Source of the DNA: CBFHWY01 sp965659675 | GTDB taxonomy: Bacteria; Bacteroidota; Bacteroidia; Flavobacteriales_G; Salibacteraceae | NCBI GenBank assembly: GCA_965659675.1 | Contig: CBFHWY010000015.1 | Span: 1 to 40,990 of the forward strand | Length of the DNA stretch: 40,990 bases | Direction of reading: 5' to 3' | In this document: positions 8,994 to 17,985 of the stretch, in pieces | How the letters are laid out: the number at the start of each line of letters is the position of its first letter | Numbering within the stretch: position 1 is the first letter of the stretch | The notes under the pieces: generated by a model | Told to the model about the DNA's origin: nothing | Database searches by the model: none | What the model saw: only the letters and a program-made list of their open reading frames with translations | Program-made: the position numbers and the translations under genes

Positions 8994-10036
8994 AACAGGA
9001 CAGTTTATCCTCCATATTGTTGCTTTACACCGGTGGAACCATTGGAATGGTGATGGATCCGGAAACGGGTGTGTTGAGGGCATTCGACTTTGAGCAACTC
9101 TATGAACATGTTCCAGAATTGCAAAAGCTACCCCTGGAGATCACATACAGATCCTTTGATAAGCCAATTGACTCCAGTAATATGAGTCCAGAAGACTGGG
9201 TTGAGATCGGAGATATCATCAAGCACAATTATGATGACTACGATGGCTTTGTGATCTTGCATGGATCCGATACGATGGCCTTTACAGCTTCGGCTTTGAG
9301 CTTCATGCTCAGAGGCTTGAGGAAACCTGTGATATTGACTGGTTCGCAGTTGCCTGTCGGTATGATTCGCACAGATGGAAAAGAGAATTTGATCACGGCC
9401 TTAGAAATTGCTGGAGCCAAAAGAAATGGTGAAGCCGTGATCCAGGAGGTTGCCATCTACTTTGAATACCGATTGTATAGGGGCAACAGAACGCATAAGA
9501 TAAGCTCAGAGAACTTTGAGGCTTTTGAAAGTCCAAACTACCCCCTTTTAGCAGAAGCGGGAGTGCATATCCACTATAATGAGAGTGCTTTATGGAGCCC
9601 CACAGAGAATGCTGAACTCACTTATGAATCCAATTTCGACCTGGGTGTGGCAGTCATGAATATCTATCCAGGCATGGGCCTGGATTACTATCGTTCTTTC
9701 CTCCAAATTAACGGACTTCAATGCCTGATCCTAAAGACCTATGGCTCTGGTAATGCACCAGACTTCCCTGCCTTTCTAAATACTCTGGCGGAGTACATTG
9801 AGAAAGGAGTGAGTATTCTGAATGTTTCACAATGCTTAAAAGGAAGTGTGCATCAGGGTAAATATCAATCTAGCCGCACGCTGAATGAACTCGGTGTTAT
9901 GAGCGGAGCGGATATTACCTTTGAAGCAGCTATTACTAAGGCCATGTTGCTTTTGGGAAGAAAGCTCGAAAAGCAAGTATTTGAACAACAAATGCAATTG
10001 CCCCTGGCTGGTGAGATGTCAATCGTGAATTACTAG
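8990..10036 (+). CDS. ansA: Type I (cytoplasmic) L-asparaginase
   Basis: The enzyme hydrolyses L-asparagine to aspartate and ammonia. The 348-residue protein has both threonine active-site motifs: YTGGTIGM (residues 13-20, nucleophile Thr) and LHGSDTMAFTASALSFML (second Thr with Asp). ILTGSQLPVGMIRTDGKEN follows. There is no signal peptide, and the motif spacing fits the type I family. The start is GTG inside the tatD stop (4-bp overlap), so expression depends on the tatD transcript. The next gene starts one base after its stop. Confidence 0.94.
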   Translation: MKQDSLSSILLLYTGGTIGMVMDPETGVLRAFDFEQLYEHVPELQKLPLEITYRSFDKPIDSSNMSPEDWVEIGDIIKHNYDDYDGFVILHGSDTMAFTASALSFMLRGLRKPVILTGSQLPVGMIRTDGKENLITALEIAGAKRNGEAVIQEVAIYFEYRLYRGNRTHKISSENFEAFESPNYPLLAEAGVHIHYNESALWSPTENAELTYESNFDLGVAVMNIYPGMGLDYYRSFLQINGLQCLILKTYGSGNAPDFPAFLNTLAEYIEKGVSILNVSQCLKGSVHQGKYQSSRTLNELGVMSGADITFEAAITKAMLLLGRKLEKQVFEQQMQLPLAGEMSIVNY

Positions 10037-10037
10037 T

Positions 10038-11978
10038 ATGAAGCAGTGGAATAAATATTCCTCACAGATCATCTTCCTTTTTGCTGCTCTGATCTATGCC
10101 AACACCATTGGGCATGATTTTGTACTCGATGATAAGATCGTAATTACCCATAATCAGTTCACTAAAAAGGGGCTAAATGGAATTGCTGAGTCATTCACGA
10201 GTGATTCAATGACGGGCTTTTTTGGTAAAGACAAAAAGTTAGTTGCCGGAGGAAGGTACCGGCCACTGACCATGGCGATCCATGCTATCGAGTACGAGTT
10301 TTTTGGGAATGACCCCTTGCCCTATCACGCAATCAATATTCTCTTATACGCATTGATCGCAATGATGCTTTTCAAGGTATTACTTCGCCTTATACCCCCT
10401 GAAGGGGAGGTTCAGCTTTTCTCCCTGGCGGGCTTGGCGACACTGATCTATATTGCGCACCCCCTGCACACAGAAGTAGTCGCAAATATCAAATCGCAAG
10501 ATGAACTCTTGAGTGTACTTTTTGCCGTATTGGCCTGGTGGACCTGGCTAAAGTTCTATGCAGACAGCTCCTTGAAGAAATGGTTACTTCCTTCTGCACT
10601 GCTTTTTCTCAGTCTAATGAGCAAAGAGAGCACGATCTCATTCGTGTTACTCATTCCACTTTCTGGGATAATGATTTTAGGCCACAAGGTCAAAAATGCT
10701 TCAATCTTAGGTGGAAGTCTGGTTTTGGCTGCTTTAGCTTATGTGGCTTTGCGCTATTCAGTGATCGGTTCAGCCAAACTCGATGTGGCCAAGGAGCTCA
10801 TGAACAATCCTTTTTTGAATGCGAAAAGCTCTGAGAAATTCGCAACGATCTTTCTTACCTATCTGGAGTATTTCAAACTGCTCATTTTTCCTCACCCGCT
10901 GACCCATGACTATTATCCAAAGCACATTCCGATTGTAGACTGGTCCAATTTAAAGGTCATTCTCTCTCTACTAATACATGCTGGCTTGATATTTCTGGCC
11001 TTTCTCAAAAGAAAGGACCAATTCCTCATTTTTTGGATCATCTTCTATTTTGCGAGCTTCTTTCTTTATTCAAATCTACTTTTCAATATAGGCACCTTCA
11101 TGAATGAACGATTCATGTTCGTATCCTCTTTGGTTTACTGCGTGTTGTTTGCTTACCTTTTAAAAAGTCTTCTTCAAAAACAAAGATCATTGATGACCGG
11201 GGCGATGCTCATTGTTACACTGGGCTATGCTGCTTTGAGTATTGCACGCAATCCCGATTGGGAATCAGATCGCAGTTTGGCTTTGGCCGATGCTGAGGTG
11301 TCTTCAAACAGTGCGAAAGCCCAAATGGCTGCAGGTTCAGCCTATCTTGATTGGGCAAGAGATATTGAGGTGAAGGACCGAAAGGGCCTACTACTGAATA
11401 AGAGCATTAAGCATTTACAAACCTCACTTGAGATCTATCCAGGCTATTTTCCTCCGACGATATTAATGGCAAATGCTTTGGCAGAAGCTGGACGCTACAG
11501 TGAGAGTGTGGCATACTACAGAAAGAGCTTTCAAATCAACCCAAAGCACGCCGAAGCACTGAACAACACCTTGTATGTAGCGCAACAAGCTGCGCTGAAA
11601 AAAGACTTTCAATCCTCAATTGCAGCATATAATCTATTATTAACACAGGAACAAAAAGCAGATTATTATTCCGCCATTGGGGAGATATATGGGAAAGAGT
11701 TGGGCGATCTGCAGCGCTCCCTTGATATTCTTGATAAAGGGCTAAACAATTTTCCTGAAAACGCAGATCTGCTCCAAAAGGCAGGAGTAGTAAAGGCTAT
11801 GCAGGGCAAGCCCTCGGAGGCGCTCAGCTATTTTTTAAAGGCACTGGAGTTTAATCCGGATAATGGACACTTGCACCTGAACATTGGAATAGCCTATCGT
11901 TCCCTGGGTCGTGTGGAGGAATCAGAGCGCTATATTCAAAAAGCCCTGGAATTGGAGCCTTCTTTAAGAAAAGGTTAA
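10038..11978 (+). CDS. Multi-pass GT-C-like membrane protein with C-terminal TPR repeats
   Basis: The 646-residue protein has about ten hydrophobic segments in residues 1-400, with an acidic DD (FVLDDK, residues 29-34) in the first external loop as in GT-C fold glycosyltransferases. Residues about 450-646 form tetratricopeptide repeats, for example SESVAYYRKSFQINPKHAEA and SEALSYFLKALEFNPDN. The arrangement resembles TMTC/PMT-like proteins, which transfer sugars from polyprenyl-phosphate carriers. A glycosyltransferase role is inference from this architecture. The start is ATG one base after the asparaginase stop, so it is the last gene of the tatD operon. Confidence 0.8.
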   Translation: MKQWNKYSSQIIFLFAALIYANTIGHDFVLDDKIVITHNQFTKKGLNGIAESFTSDSMTGFFGKDKKLVAGGRYRPLTMAIHAIEYEFFGNDPLPYHAINILLYALIAMMLFKVLLRLIPPEGEVQLFSLAGLATLIYIAHPLHTEVVANIKSQDELLSVLFAVLAWWTWLKFYADSSLKKWLLPSALLFLSLMSKESTISFVLLIPLSGIMILGHKVKNASILGGSLVLAALAYVALRYSVIGSAKLDVAKELMNNPFLNAKSSEKFATIFLTYLEYFKLLIFPHPLTHDYYPKHIPIVDWSNLKVILSLLIHAGLIFLAFLKRKDQFLIFWIIFYFASFFLYSNLLFNIGTFMNERFMFVSSLVYCVLFAYLLKSLLQKQRSLMTGAMLIVTLGYAALSIARNPDWESDRSLALADAEVSSNSAKAQMAAGSAYLDWARDIEVKDRKGLLLNKSIKHLQTSLEIYPGYFPPTILMANALAEAGRYSESVAYYRKSFQINPKHAEALNNTLYVAQQAALKKDFQSSIAAYNLLLTQEQKADYYSAIGEIYGKELGDLQRSLDILDKGLNNFPENADLLQKAGVVKAMQGKPSEALSYFLKALEFNPDNGHLHLNIGIAYRSLGRVEESERYIQKALELEPSLRKG

Positions 11979-12002
11979 GTGCTCAACGTGCCGAAAAATT
12001 TG

Positions 12003-12024
12003 TATTTTTCGCCGCAATTTGCGG
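12003..12024 (+). promoter_or_regulatory. Putative tRNA-Ser promoter (-7 box) with leader hairpin
   Basis: TATTTTTC at 12003-12010 matches TAnnTTTG except the last base. A perfect 5-bp inverted repeat with a 3-nt loop (CCGCA-ATT-TGCGG, 12012-12024) follows at once. A second small stem (GGAG-GAAT-CTCC, 12029-12040) precedes the mature tRNA. These would lie in the 5' leader removed by RNase P. Confidence 0.4.
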
Positions 12025-12049
12025 AGAAGGAGGAATCTCCAAACTTTAC

Positions 12050-12138
12050 GGAGAGGTGGCCGAGTGGCTGAAGGCGCACGCTTGGAAAGCGTGTATACGG
12101 TCAACGCCGTATCGAGGGTTCGAATCCCTCTCTCTCCG
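12050..12138 (+). tRNA. tRNA-Ser (anticodon GGA)
   Basis: The 89-nt sequence folds as a class II tRNA. The acceptor stem is GGAGAGG/TCTCTCC with discriminator G. The anticodon arm is CACGC-TTGGAAA-GCGTG with anticodon GGA at 12084-12086, reading UCC/UCU. The long variable arm is TACGG/CCGTA, and the T arm is GAGGG-TTCGAAT-CCCTC. The CCA end is not encoded. It lies between the GT-C/TPR gene and exbB. Confidence 0.97.
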
Positions 12139-12186
12139 CGCTGAAAAAGAATGAAACTACATAAAACTAAATTCAATACAAGAGTG

Positions 12187-13080
12187 ATGAACAAATTAGC
12201 CACTATTTTGACTTTCCTGGCACTGATGTCTTTTGGAATCCAAACATCTTACGCACAGGAAGAAACCGAAGAGGCAGCTACCGAAATGACTGAAGGTATG
12301 GATGCTGAAGCCACAGACGCAGAGGGCACAGAAGGTGATACCGCTGCAATGATGGAAGAAGAAGCTCCAGCCGAAGAGGAGATGGAAGAGGAAGCAGTTG
12401 CTCCCGTTGAGGAGGACACTGAAGTTGTTGAAGAAGAAAGAAGCTTCCATCAGGTGTTGAAAGAGAAGTTCATCGATGGTGGGCCACTCTTTATGTCTTT
12501 TGTATTGATCTGTTTGATCCTTGGACTTGCGATCAGTATCGAAAGAATCCTATACCTGTCGCTTTCAAGCTCAAACACAAAGAAATTATTGGAAGATGTT
12601 GAAGGAGCACTTAAGTCAGGTGGAGTAGAATCTGCCAAAGAAGTCTGCAGAAACACAAGTGGACCTGTTGCCAGTATCTTCTATCAGGGTCTGGACAGAA
12701 GCTCTGAAGGACTTGAAATGGTTGAAAAATCAGTAGTTTCCTATGGAGGAGTTCAAATGAGTCTATTGGAAAGGAATTTATCTTGGATCTCACTCTTCAT
12801 CGCTCTGGCGCCAATGCTTGGTTTCTTCGGAACGGTTGTGGGTATGATCCAGGCCTTCGAAGCGATCGCTGAAGCAAACAATATTTCTCCAGGTATCGTT
12901 GCTGATGGTATCGGTGTGGCACTTATTACCACTGTATCTGGTCTTTTGGTTGCAATGGTACTTCAAGTGTTCTACAACTATATTGTAGCACGAGTAGATG
13001 CGATTGTACACGATATGGAAAATGCTTCGATCTCATTGATCGACCTTCTAGTAAAACACCAAACTCTAAACAACAAGTAA
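12187..13080 (+). CDS. exbB: ExbB/TolQ/MotA-family proton channel with signal peptide and acidic N-terminal segment
   Basis: The 297-residue protein has a signal peptide (MNKLATILTFLALMSFGIQTSYAQ). A Glu-rich, low-complexity segment of about 60 residues follows, then the ExbB core: a first membrane helix (SFVLICLILGLAISIERILY), a cytoplasmic region and two more helices (ISLFIALAPMLGFFGTVVGM; GIGVALITTVSGLLVAMVL). ExbB pentamers around ExbD use the proton-motive force to energise TonB or related envelope systems. ATG 12187 is chosen over ATG 12151 because the signal peptide starts cleanly there. The signal peptide agrees with the periplasmic N-terminus of ExbB. It leads a five-gene cluster. 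Confidence 0.92.
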   Translation: MNKLATILTFLALMSFGIQTSYAQEETEEAATEMTEGMDAEATDAEGTEGDTAAMMEEEAPAEEEMEEEAVAPVEEDTEVVEEERSFHQVLKEKFIDGGPLFMSFVLICLILGLAISIERILYLSLSSSNTKKLLEDVEGALKSGGVESAKEVCRNTSGPVASIFYQGLDRSSEGLEMVEKSVVSYGGVQMSLLERNLSWISLFIALAPMLGFFGTVVGMIQAFEAIAEANNISPGIVADGIGVALITTVSGLLVAMVLQVFYNYIVARVDAIVHDMENASISLIDLLVKHQTLNNK

Positions 13081-13081
13081 G

Positions 13082-13483
13082 ATGGGCGGAAGAATATCAA
13101 CGATAGTACTCTGGGTTCTTGCTGTAATTGGTGTGATCACCCTCATTCTTGAGTTTACAGCGGAGAATCACGATGCGATGTTGTACTACTGCTACATCCT
13201 TATTGCTCTTGCTATTTTGGGAACAATTGCAGGCGCTGTGATCGGAATGATCAATAAGCCCTCAAGTATAAAAGGCAGTATCATCGGTATCGTAGGTTTA
13301 GCCGTGATCCTTGGAATTGGATACGGAATGGCTTCACCTGAGATCATTGAAAGATATCCTGAAGGGGTTTCTGCTACAGAAGTTCGCCTTTCGGGGATGG
13401 GATTATATGCACTCTACATTACCTTTATTGGTGCTGTAGCTTCTATAGTATTTGCATCGGTTTACGGACTCATTAGAAAATAA
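13082..13483 (+). CDS. Small membrane protein of the ExbB-ExbD cluster
   Basis: The 133-residue protein has four hydrophobic segments (about residues 5-25, 35-58, 64-84 and 107-130) with a short polar loop between the third and fourth. I recognise no functional motif. It starts one base after exbB and ends six bases before exbD. Small membrane proteins in this position recur, to my knowledge, in Bacteroidota ExbB-ExbD-ExbD clusters, so an accessory role in the motor complex is plausible but unproven. Confidence 0.75.
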   Translation: MGGRISTIVLWVLAVIGVITLILEFTAENHDAMLYYCYILIALAILGTIAGAVIGMINKPSSIKGSIIGIVGLAVILGIGYGMASPEIIERYPEGVSATEVRLSGMGLYALYITFIGAVASIVFASVYGLIRK

Positions 13484-13489
13484 AGCACT

Positions 13490-14077
13490 ATGCCAAAAAG
13501 AGGAGCACCACCCGAAATAAATGCAGGATCGATGGCAGATATTGCCTTCCTCTTGCTCGTGTTCTTTCTTGTGACCACTACGATGGATACAGATTTTGGT
13601 TTGGCAAGGTTACTTCCACCTCCAATTGAGGAGGAGGTAGAAACACCGCCGATCAAGGAGCGAAATGTATTTGAGGTTTTGGTCAACTCGAATGATCAGC
13701 TTTTGGTAGAGGGTGATCTCATGCAGATCGAAGAGTTGAGAGAGGCCACCAAAGAGTTCATCGCGAATCCAGGAAATGCCGAAAACCTTCCCGAAAAGAA
13801 GGAAAAAGACATTCAGTTCTTTGGTAAGACCATGGTCTCCAAGCAAGTGATTTCATTGCAGAACGATAATGGGACATCATACAATATGTACATCCAGGTG
13901 CAGAATGAACTTGCAGCAGCTTATAATGAGCTTCGAAATGAGATTGCCATGGAGCAATTTGGTGTGAGTTATGATGCCTTGCTTGAAGCAGGTGATAAAG
14001 ACAAGGTAAAAGCAATTAGAAACGTATATCCTCAGCGAATCTCTGAGGCAGAACCTAAAGACGTAAGAAAAAAGTAA
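13490..14077 (+). CDS. exbD: ExbD/TolR-family biopolymer transport protein (first copy)
   Basis: The 195-residue protein has a short cytoplasmic tail, then one membrane helix with the essential aspartate (MADIAFLLLVFFLVTTTM). A periplasmic domain follows that is longer than in E. coli ExbD (about 140 residues in total). Proton flow through the ExbB/ExbD interface passes this Asp. Its stop overlaps the start of the second exbD by one base (TAATG). Two different ExbDs could form a heteromeric ExbD dimer; that is inference. Confidence 0.92.
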   Translation: MPKRGAPPEINAGSMADIAFLLLVFFLVTTTMDTDFGLARLLPPPIEEEVETPPIKERNVFEVLVNSNDQLLVEGDLMQIEELREATKEFIANPGNAENLPEKKEKDIQFFGKTMVSKQVISLQNDNGTSYNMYIQVQNELAAAYNELRNEIAMEQFGVSYDALLEAGDKDKVKAIRNVYPQRISEAEPKDVRKK

Positions 14078-14541
14078 TGTCTAAGTTCAAGAAAAAAGAC
14101 GACTCCGATGGGCCAGGGATATCAACGGCATCACTGCCTGATATCGTATTTATGTTGCTCTTCTTCTTTATGGTAACCACCGTGATGAGAGAAGTGGATC
14201 TGAAGGTTCAGATCTCCCAACCTGAAGCTACTGAGATCAAAAAGCTAGAGAACAAGGCTCTGGTATGCTACATCTATATTGGTGAGCCAGTTGAATCTAA
14301 GAAATACGGTTCAAAACCACGTATTCAGCTGAATGATGCCTTTGCAACTTCGGCGGATATTGGCTCTTATGTTGAGGAGTTTAGAGCGTCGAAAAATGAA
14401 GCTGAGGTTCCTTTGATCACCACATCTCTAAAAGTGGATTCGGAGGCAGAAATGGGCATTGTGACGGATGTAAAACAAGAGCTCCGTAAGGTTTATGCGC
14501 TAAAGATCAGTTACTCTACAAGAGAACGCATCGATCGCTAA
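14077..14541 (+). CDS. exbD: ExbD/TolR-family biopolymer transport protein (second copy)
   Basis: The 154-residue protein has the single helix with the conserved Asp (LPDIVFMLLFFFMVTTVM) after a Lys/Asp-rich cytoplasmic tail, and a periplasmic domain of about 110 residues. It differs clearly from the first copy and lacks that copy's C-terminal extension. The start overlaps the upstream stop by one base, and the TTG start of the TlpA-like gene abuts its stop. Confidence 0.92.
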   Translation: MSKFKKKDDSDGPGISTASLPDIVFMLLFFFMVTTVMREVDLKVQISQPEATEIKKLENKALVCYIYIGEPVESKKYGSKPRIQLNDAFATSADIGSYVEEFRASKNEAEVPLITTSLKVDSEAEMGIVTDVKQELRKVYALKISYSTRERIDR

Positions 14542-15693
14542 TTGCGGGTTAAATTCCTTTTTATATTTCTTTCAATCTGTCTTTGGTCTTGCGACCAGAA
14601 GGCCACGAAAGATGTACTTCGATTTCATCTCAATGATGAGGTTTGGGTAGATATCCCCGTTGAGTTTAATGATTCCAGCTTTAGCATAAAGAATGGTGCG
14701 GAACACATTTCCTTAGAAATCATACAACAGGGGAATAAGCGCTATGCAGAATTACCTGTTTTCGAGACCTACTTTGAATTTGATGAAAGCCTGAGCTCTG
14801 GTTATTGGTATGATCCCAGTCGCGGAACTGAATATCGAATTCCGTTTGAGTTTATTGAACAGCCTGCCCTGCCATCAGGTGAGATTGGCGGAAAATGGAC
14901 TTTAGCTTTTGGAAAAGACCAGCAGTCTTATGAAGGAGTGTTGATCATCAATACCGAATCAGAAGGTCTGACTGGAACAATACTAACTGAGACTGGAGAT
15001 TATCGTTACTTGCATGGTGGTATATATCAGGACTCATTGCGAATGCAAACCTTCGATGGCTCTCATCTTTTTCTGTTTACAGCGCATCGGAATGGCGACT
15101 CATTGACCAGGGGAGTTTTCTATTCAGGGAATCATTACAAGGATGAATGGACAGGCTATCGGAATCCTGATGCTGAATTGAGAGCGAGTAATGAGATCAT
15201 CGAGGCAAATGGCTCAGCCTTGTCTTTTGAGCTGCTAAATGACAAAAATGAACGCGTCCTCTTTGATTCGAGCAATTTTAATGCAAAGCTGAGCATCATA
15301 CAGATCATGGGAACCTGGTGTCCGAATTGTATGGACGAGAGCAGGGTCTTAAGAGGTCTGTATGAGAAGCACAAGCACAAGGGATTGAATATAATGGCGG
15401 TGGCTTTTGAGCGCCACAGCGAAGCGGATAGAGCCTGGAAGGCGATCAATAAAGCAAAGATGGATATGGGAATTACTTATCCGATCTTTTTTGGTGGAAG
15501 AGCAGATAAGAGCCTTGCCGCAGAGAAGTTTAGCTTTCTGGACGAGGTCCTTTCTTTCCCTACAACGGTTTTCATTGATCGATCAGGACAAGTGGTAGCT
15601 GTTCATTCTGGCTTTAATGGACCAGCAACAGGTGAAGCATATAACAAAGAACTAGAGCTCCTCGATGAGATCATTGAGAAGCACCTGAATTGA
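14542..15693 (+). CDS. TlpA-like thioredoxin-fold lipoprotein
   Basis: The 383-residue protein begins with a lipoprotein signal peptide; the lipobox LWSC puts the lipidated Cys at residue 17. Residues about 20-215 form a beta-rich domain of the kind found before Bacteroidota TlpA domains. A thioredoxin domain follows with TWCPNC (Cys260 and Cys263) and the cis-Pro stretch FPTTVF. It should act as a periplasmic thiol-disulfide reductase anchored in a membrane. The start is TTG directly after the exbD stop; no nearby ATG gives a better signal peptide. Its position makes it the last gene of the ExbB cluster, perhaps by coincidence. Confidence 0.85.
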   Translation: MRVKFLFIFLSICLWSCDQKATKDVLRFHLNDEVWVDIPVEFNDSSFSIKNGAEHISLEIIQQGNKRYAELPVFETYFEFDESLSSGYWYDPSRGTEYRIPFEFIEQPALPSGEIGGKWTLAFGKDQQSYEGVLIINTESEGLTGTILTETGDYRYLHGGIYQDSLRMQTFDGSHLFLFTAHRNGDSLTRGVFYSGNHYKDEWTGYRNPDAELRASNEIIEANGSALSFELLNDKNERVLFDSSNFNAKLSIIQIMGTWCPNCMDESRVLRGLYEKHKHKGLNIMAVAFERHSEADRAWKAINKAKMDMGITYPIFFGGRADKSLAAEKFSFLDEVLSFPTTVFIDRSGQVVAVHSGFNGPATGEAYNKELELLDEIIEKHLN

Positions 15694-15747
15694 ACCTTTT
15701 TGCTTTGTTCGCTGTAATTCAGCATACTGCAACGAACTATTATTGCT

Positions 15748-15755
15748 TAGTTTTG
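15748..15755 (+). promoter_or_regulatory. -7 box upstream of dxs
   Basis: TAGTTTTG is a full match to TAnnTTTG and lies 26 nt before the dxs ATG at 15782. It overlaps the in-frame TTG-initiated extension at 15743, which supports the downstream ATG. CTG at 15727-15729, 18 nt upstream, is a one-mismatch candidate for the -33 TTG. Confidence 0.55.
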
Positions 15756-15781
15756 TTTTAACCACATCACAGCATGAAACA

Positions 15782-17731
15782 ATGGAAGTAAAAGCAGGAG
15801 AGCTCCTCTCCAAAATAAATAGCCCTGATGACCTCCGAAAACTGGATGAAGACCAGTTGGAACAGGTTTGTAATGAACTGCGCGATTTTATTGTTGACGT
15901 GGTTTCTAAAAAGGGTGGACACTTTGGCGCTAGCCTTGGTGTGGTTGAAATGACCGTGGCATTACACTATGTATTCAATACACCATCCGACCAGTTGGTT
16001 TGGGATGTTGGACACCAGGCTTATGGTCATAAGATACTTACGGGTAGAAAAGACACTTTTCATACCAATAGAAAATATAAGGGGATCAGCGGATTCCCAA
16101 AGCGAAGTGAAAGTGAGTACGACACATTTGGTGTTGGCCACTCATCCACCTCAATTTCTGCTGCCCTGGGAATGGCAGTGGCCAATAGATATCAGGATAA
16201 GAAAGACAAACAGCACATTGCCGTAATTGGTGATGGTGCCATGACTGCGGGCCTGGCATTTGAAGGTTTGAACCATGCTGGAGCGGAGGACTCTAATTTG
16301 TTGGTTGTTCTGAATGACAACTGTATGTCTATCGACCCGAATGTTGGAGCCTTAAAAGAATATTTGACTGACATTACCACATCGCACACCTACAACAAGG
16401 TGAAAGATGAGGTCTGGAATCTATTGGGAAAGATCAGTCGGTTTGGCCCCAATGCCCAGGAGATCGCTGCAAAAGTTGAGAATGCGATCAAATCAAGCGT
16501 TCTCAAAGAGTCAAACTACTTTGAGAGCCTAAATTTCCGCTATTTCGGTCCAATTGATGGTCACGACGTAGATCATATGGTGAAAGTGATGGAAGACCTG
16601 AAAGACATTCCCGGTCCTAAATTACTCCACTGTGTAACGGTAAAAGGTAAAGGCTATAAACCTGCGGAAGATGGGGACACTACCAAGTGGCATGCCCCTG
16701 GTATATTCAACAAAGAAACAGGTGAGATCGTTAAGGTCACGCCAAAAAACCCAGAGCCTCCGAAATATCAGGATGTTTTCGGGCATTCGATCATTGAGCT
16801 TGCTGAGAAGAACGAAAAGATCATGGGAGTTACACCTGCCATGCCTACAGGTTCGAGCTTAAAATATATGATGCAGGCTATGCCTGATCGCGCCTTTGAC
16901 GTAGGAATTGCGGAACAACATGCCGTAACTTTTTCGGCTGGTTTGGCAACTCAGGGAATGGTTCCTTTCTGTAATATTTATTCATCATTCATGCAACGTG
17001 CCTATGATCAGGTAGTGCATGATGTTGCCATTCAGAATCTACATGTGGTCTTTTGCCTTGATCGTGCAGGAGTGGCTGGTGCGGATGGACCTACACACCA
17101 TGGAGCCTATGACCTGGCTTATATGCGATGTGTACCAAATATGATCGTGGCGGCACCCATGAATGAGGAGGAGTTGCGGAACATGATGTTCACAGCTCAA
17201 ATGGAGAAGAATGCAGCGCCATTTTCTATACGATACCCACGTGGACAAGGAGTGATGCCGGAATGGAAAAAGCCCTTCAAAGAGATCAAGATAGGGCAGG
17301 GCAGAAAGGTGCTAAGTGGAGATGATGTTGCGATCTTGACGATCGGACACATTGGAAATTATGCCACCGAAGCTGCGAAGCTCCTTGAAGAGAAAGGAAT
17401 TTCTGCAGCTCATTATGACCTTCGATTCGTGAAGCCATTGGATGAGATCATGTTGCATGAAGTTTTCTCAAAGTTTGAATATGTAGTGACTGTAGAAGAT
17501 GGTTGTGTTCAGGGCGGAATGGGCTCAGCAGTGCTTGAGTTCATGGCCGACCACGGATATCAGGCTCAGGTTCGCCGACTGGGTATTCCAGATGAGATTG
17601 TTGAGCACGGCTCCCAACTAGAGCTACACACGCAATGTGGATATCACCCAGAGGGAATTGTAGAGACCTGCACTGAGCTACTAGAACACCTTCAAACGGG
17701 TAAGCAAAAACTTGCGTCTGGACGAGCATAA
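15782..17731 (+). CDS. dxs: 1-deoxy-D-xylulose-5-phosphate synthase
   Basis: The thiamine-diphosphate enzyme condenses pyruvate with glyceraldehyde-3-phosphate, the first step of the MEP isoprenoid pathway. The 649-residue protein shows WDVGHQAYGHKILTGR, GVGHSSTSISAALGMA, the TPP/Mg motif GDGAMTAGLAFEGLNHAG, DRAGVAGADGPTHHG and a C-terminal transketolase-like domain. The TTG at 15743 would add 13 residues but overlaps the promoter. A polyprenyl synthase further along the window uses products of the same pathway. The TlpA-like gene upstream is a separate unit. Confidence 0.97.
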   Translation: MEVKAGELLSKINSPDDLRKLDEDQLEQVCNELRDFIVDVVSKKGGHFGASLGVVEMTVALHYVFNTPSDQLVWDVGHQAYGHKILTGRKDTFHTNRKYKGISGFPKRSESEYDTFGVGHSSTSISAALGMAVANRYQDKKDKQHIAVIGDGAMTAGLAFEGLNHAGAEDSNLLVVLNDNCMSIDPNVGALKEYLTDITTSHTYNKVKDEVWNLLGKISRFGPNAQEIAAKVENAIKSSVLKESNYFESLNFRYFGPIDGHDVDHMVKVMEDLKDIPGPKLLHCVTVKGKGYKPAEDGDTTKWHAPGIFNKETGEIVKVTPKNPEPPKYQDVFGHSIIELAEKNEKIMGVTPAMPTGSSLKYMMQAMPDRAFDVGIAEQHAVTFSAGLATQGMVPFCNIYSSFMQRAYDQVVHDVAIQNLHVVFCLDRAGVAGADGPTHHGAYDLAYMRCVPNMIVAAPMNEEELRNMMFTAQMEKNAAPFSIRYPRGQGVMPEWKKPFKEIKIGQGRKVLSGDDVAILTIGHIGNYATEAAKLLEEKGISAAHYDLRFVKPLDEIMLHEVFSKFEYVVTVEDGCVQGGMGSAVLEFMADHGYQAQVRRLGIPDEIVEHGSQLELHTQCGYHPEGIVETCTELLEHLQTGKQKLASGRA

Positions 17732-17973
17732 GATTTTTTGTCTAATCACGACACAACAAAAATTGTCACCAAAAAAAACCGCTTTATCTTAACACAATAA
17801 TTTGTAATTAGATTGAATATGTTCGAACTTGGACACATTCAGAGTGGGGTGTTCATCAAAAGAATTTTCCTGAAAACCCTTGTCCTATGAAAGACTTGAG
17901 TTGACACCTGGGGTATATCTGATGACCTTAGATCAAGCATAGCATAAAATCGCGATACAATAGCTAGGTTGTT

Positions 17974-17981
17974 TAGATTTG
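17974..17981 (+). promoter_or_regulatory. -7 box of the beta-propeller gene
   Basis: TAGATTTG is a full match to TAnnTTTG and ends 4 nt before the ATG at 17986, predicting a leaderless mRNA. The 254-nt spacer between dxs and this gene shows no other convincing element. Confidence 0.6.
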
Positions 17982-17985
17982 AGCA

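Noticed and set aside
8670..9083. 137-codon open frame on the minus strand across tatD/ansA
   Set aside because: It lies antisense to two genes with complete catalytic motifs, has no promoter or recognisable domain, and looks like a shadow frame. The same holds for antisense frames at 3546-3914 and 4156-4527.
17819..17890. Small 23-codon open frame in the dxs-propeller spacer
   Set aside because: It has an ATG but no -7 box at a useful distance, no ribosome-binding signal and no recognisable sequence; chance occurrence is likely.
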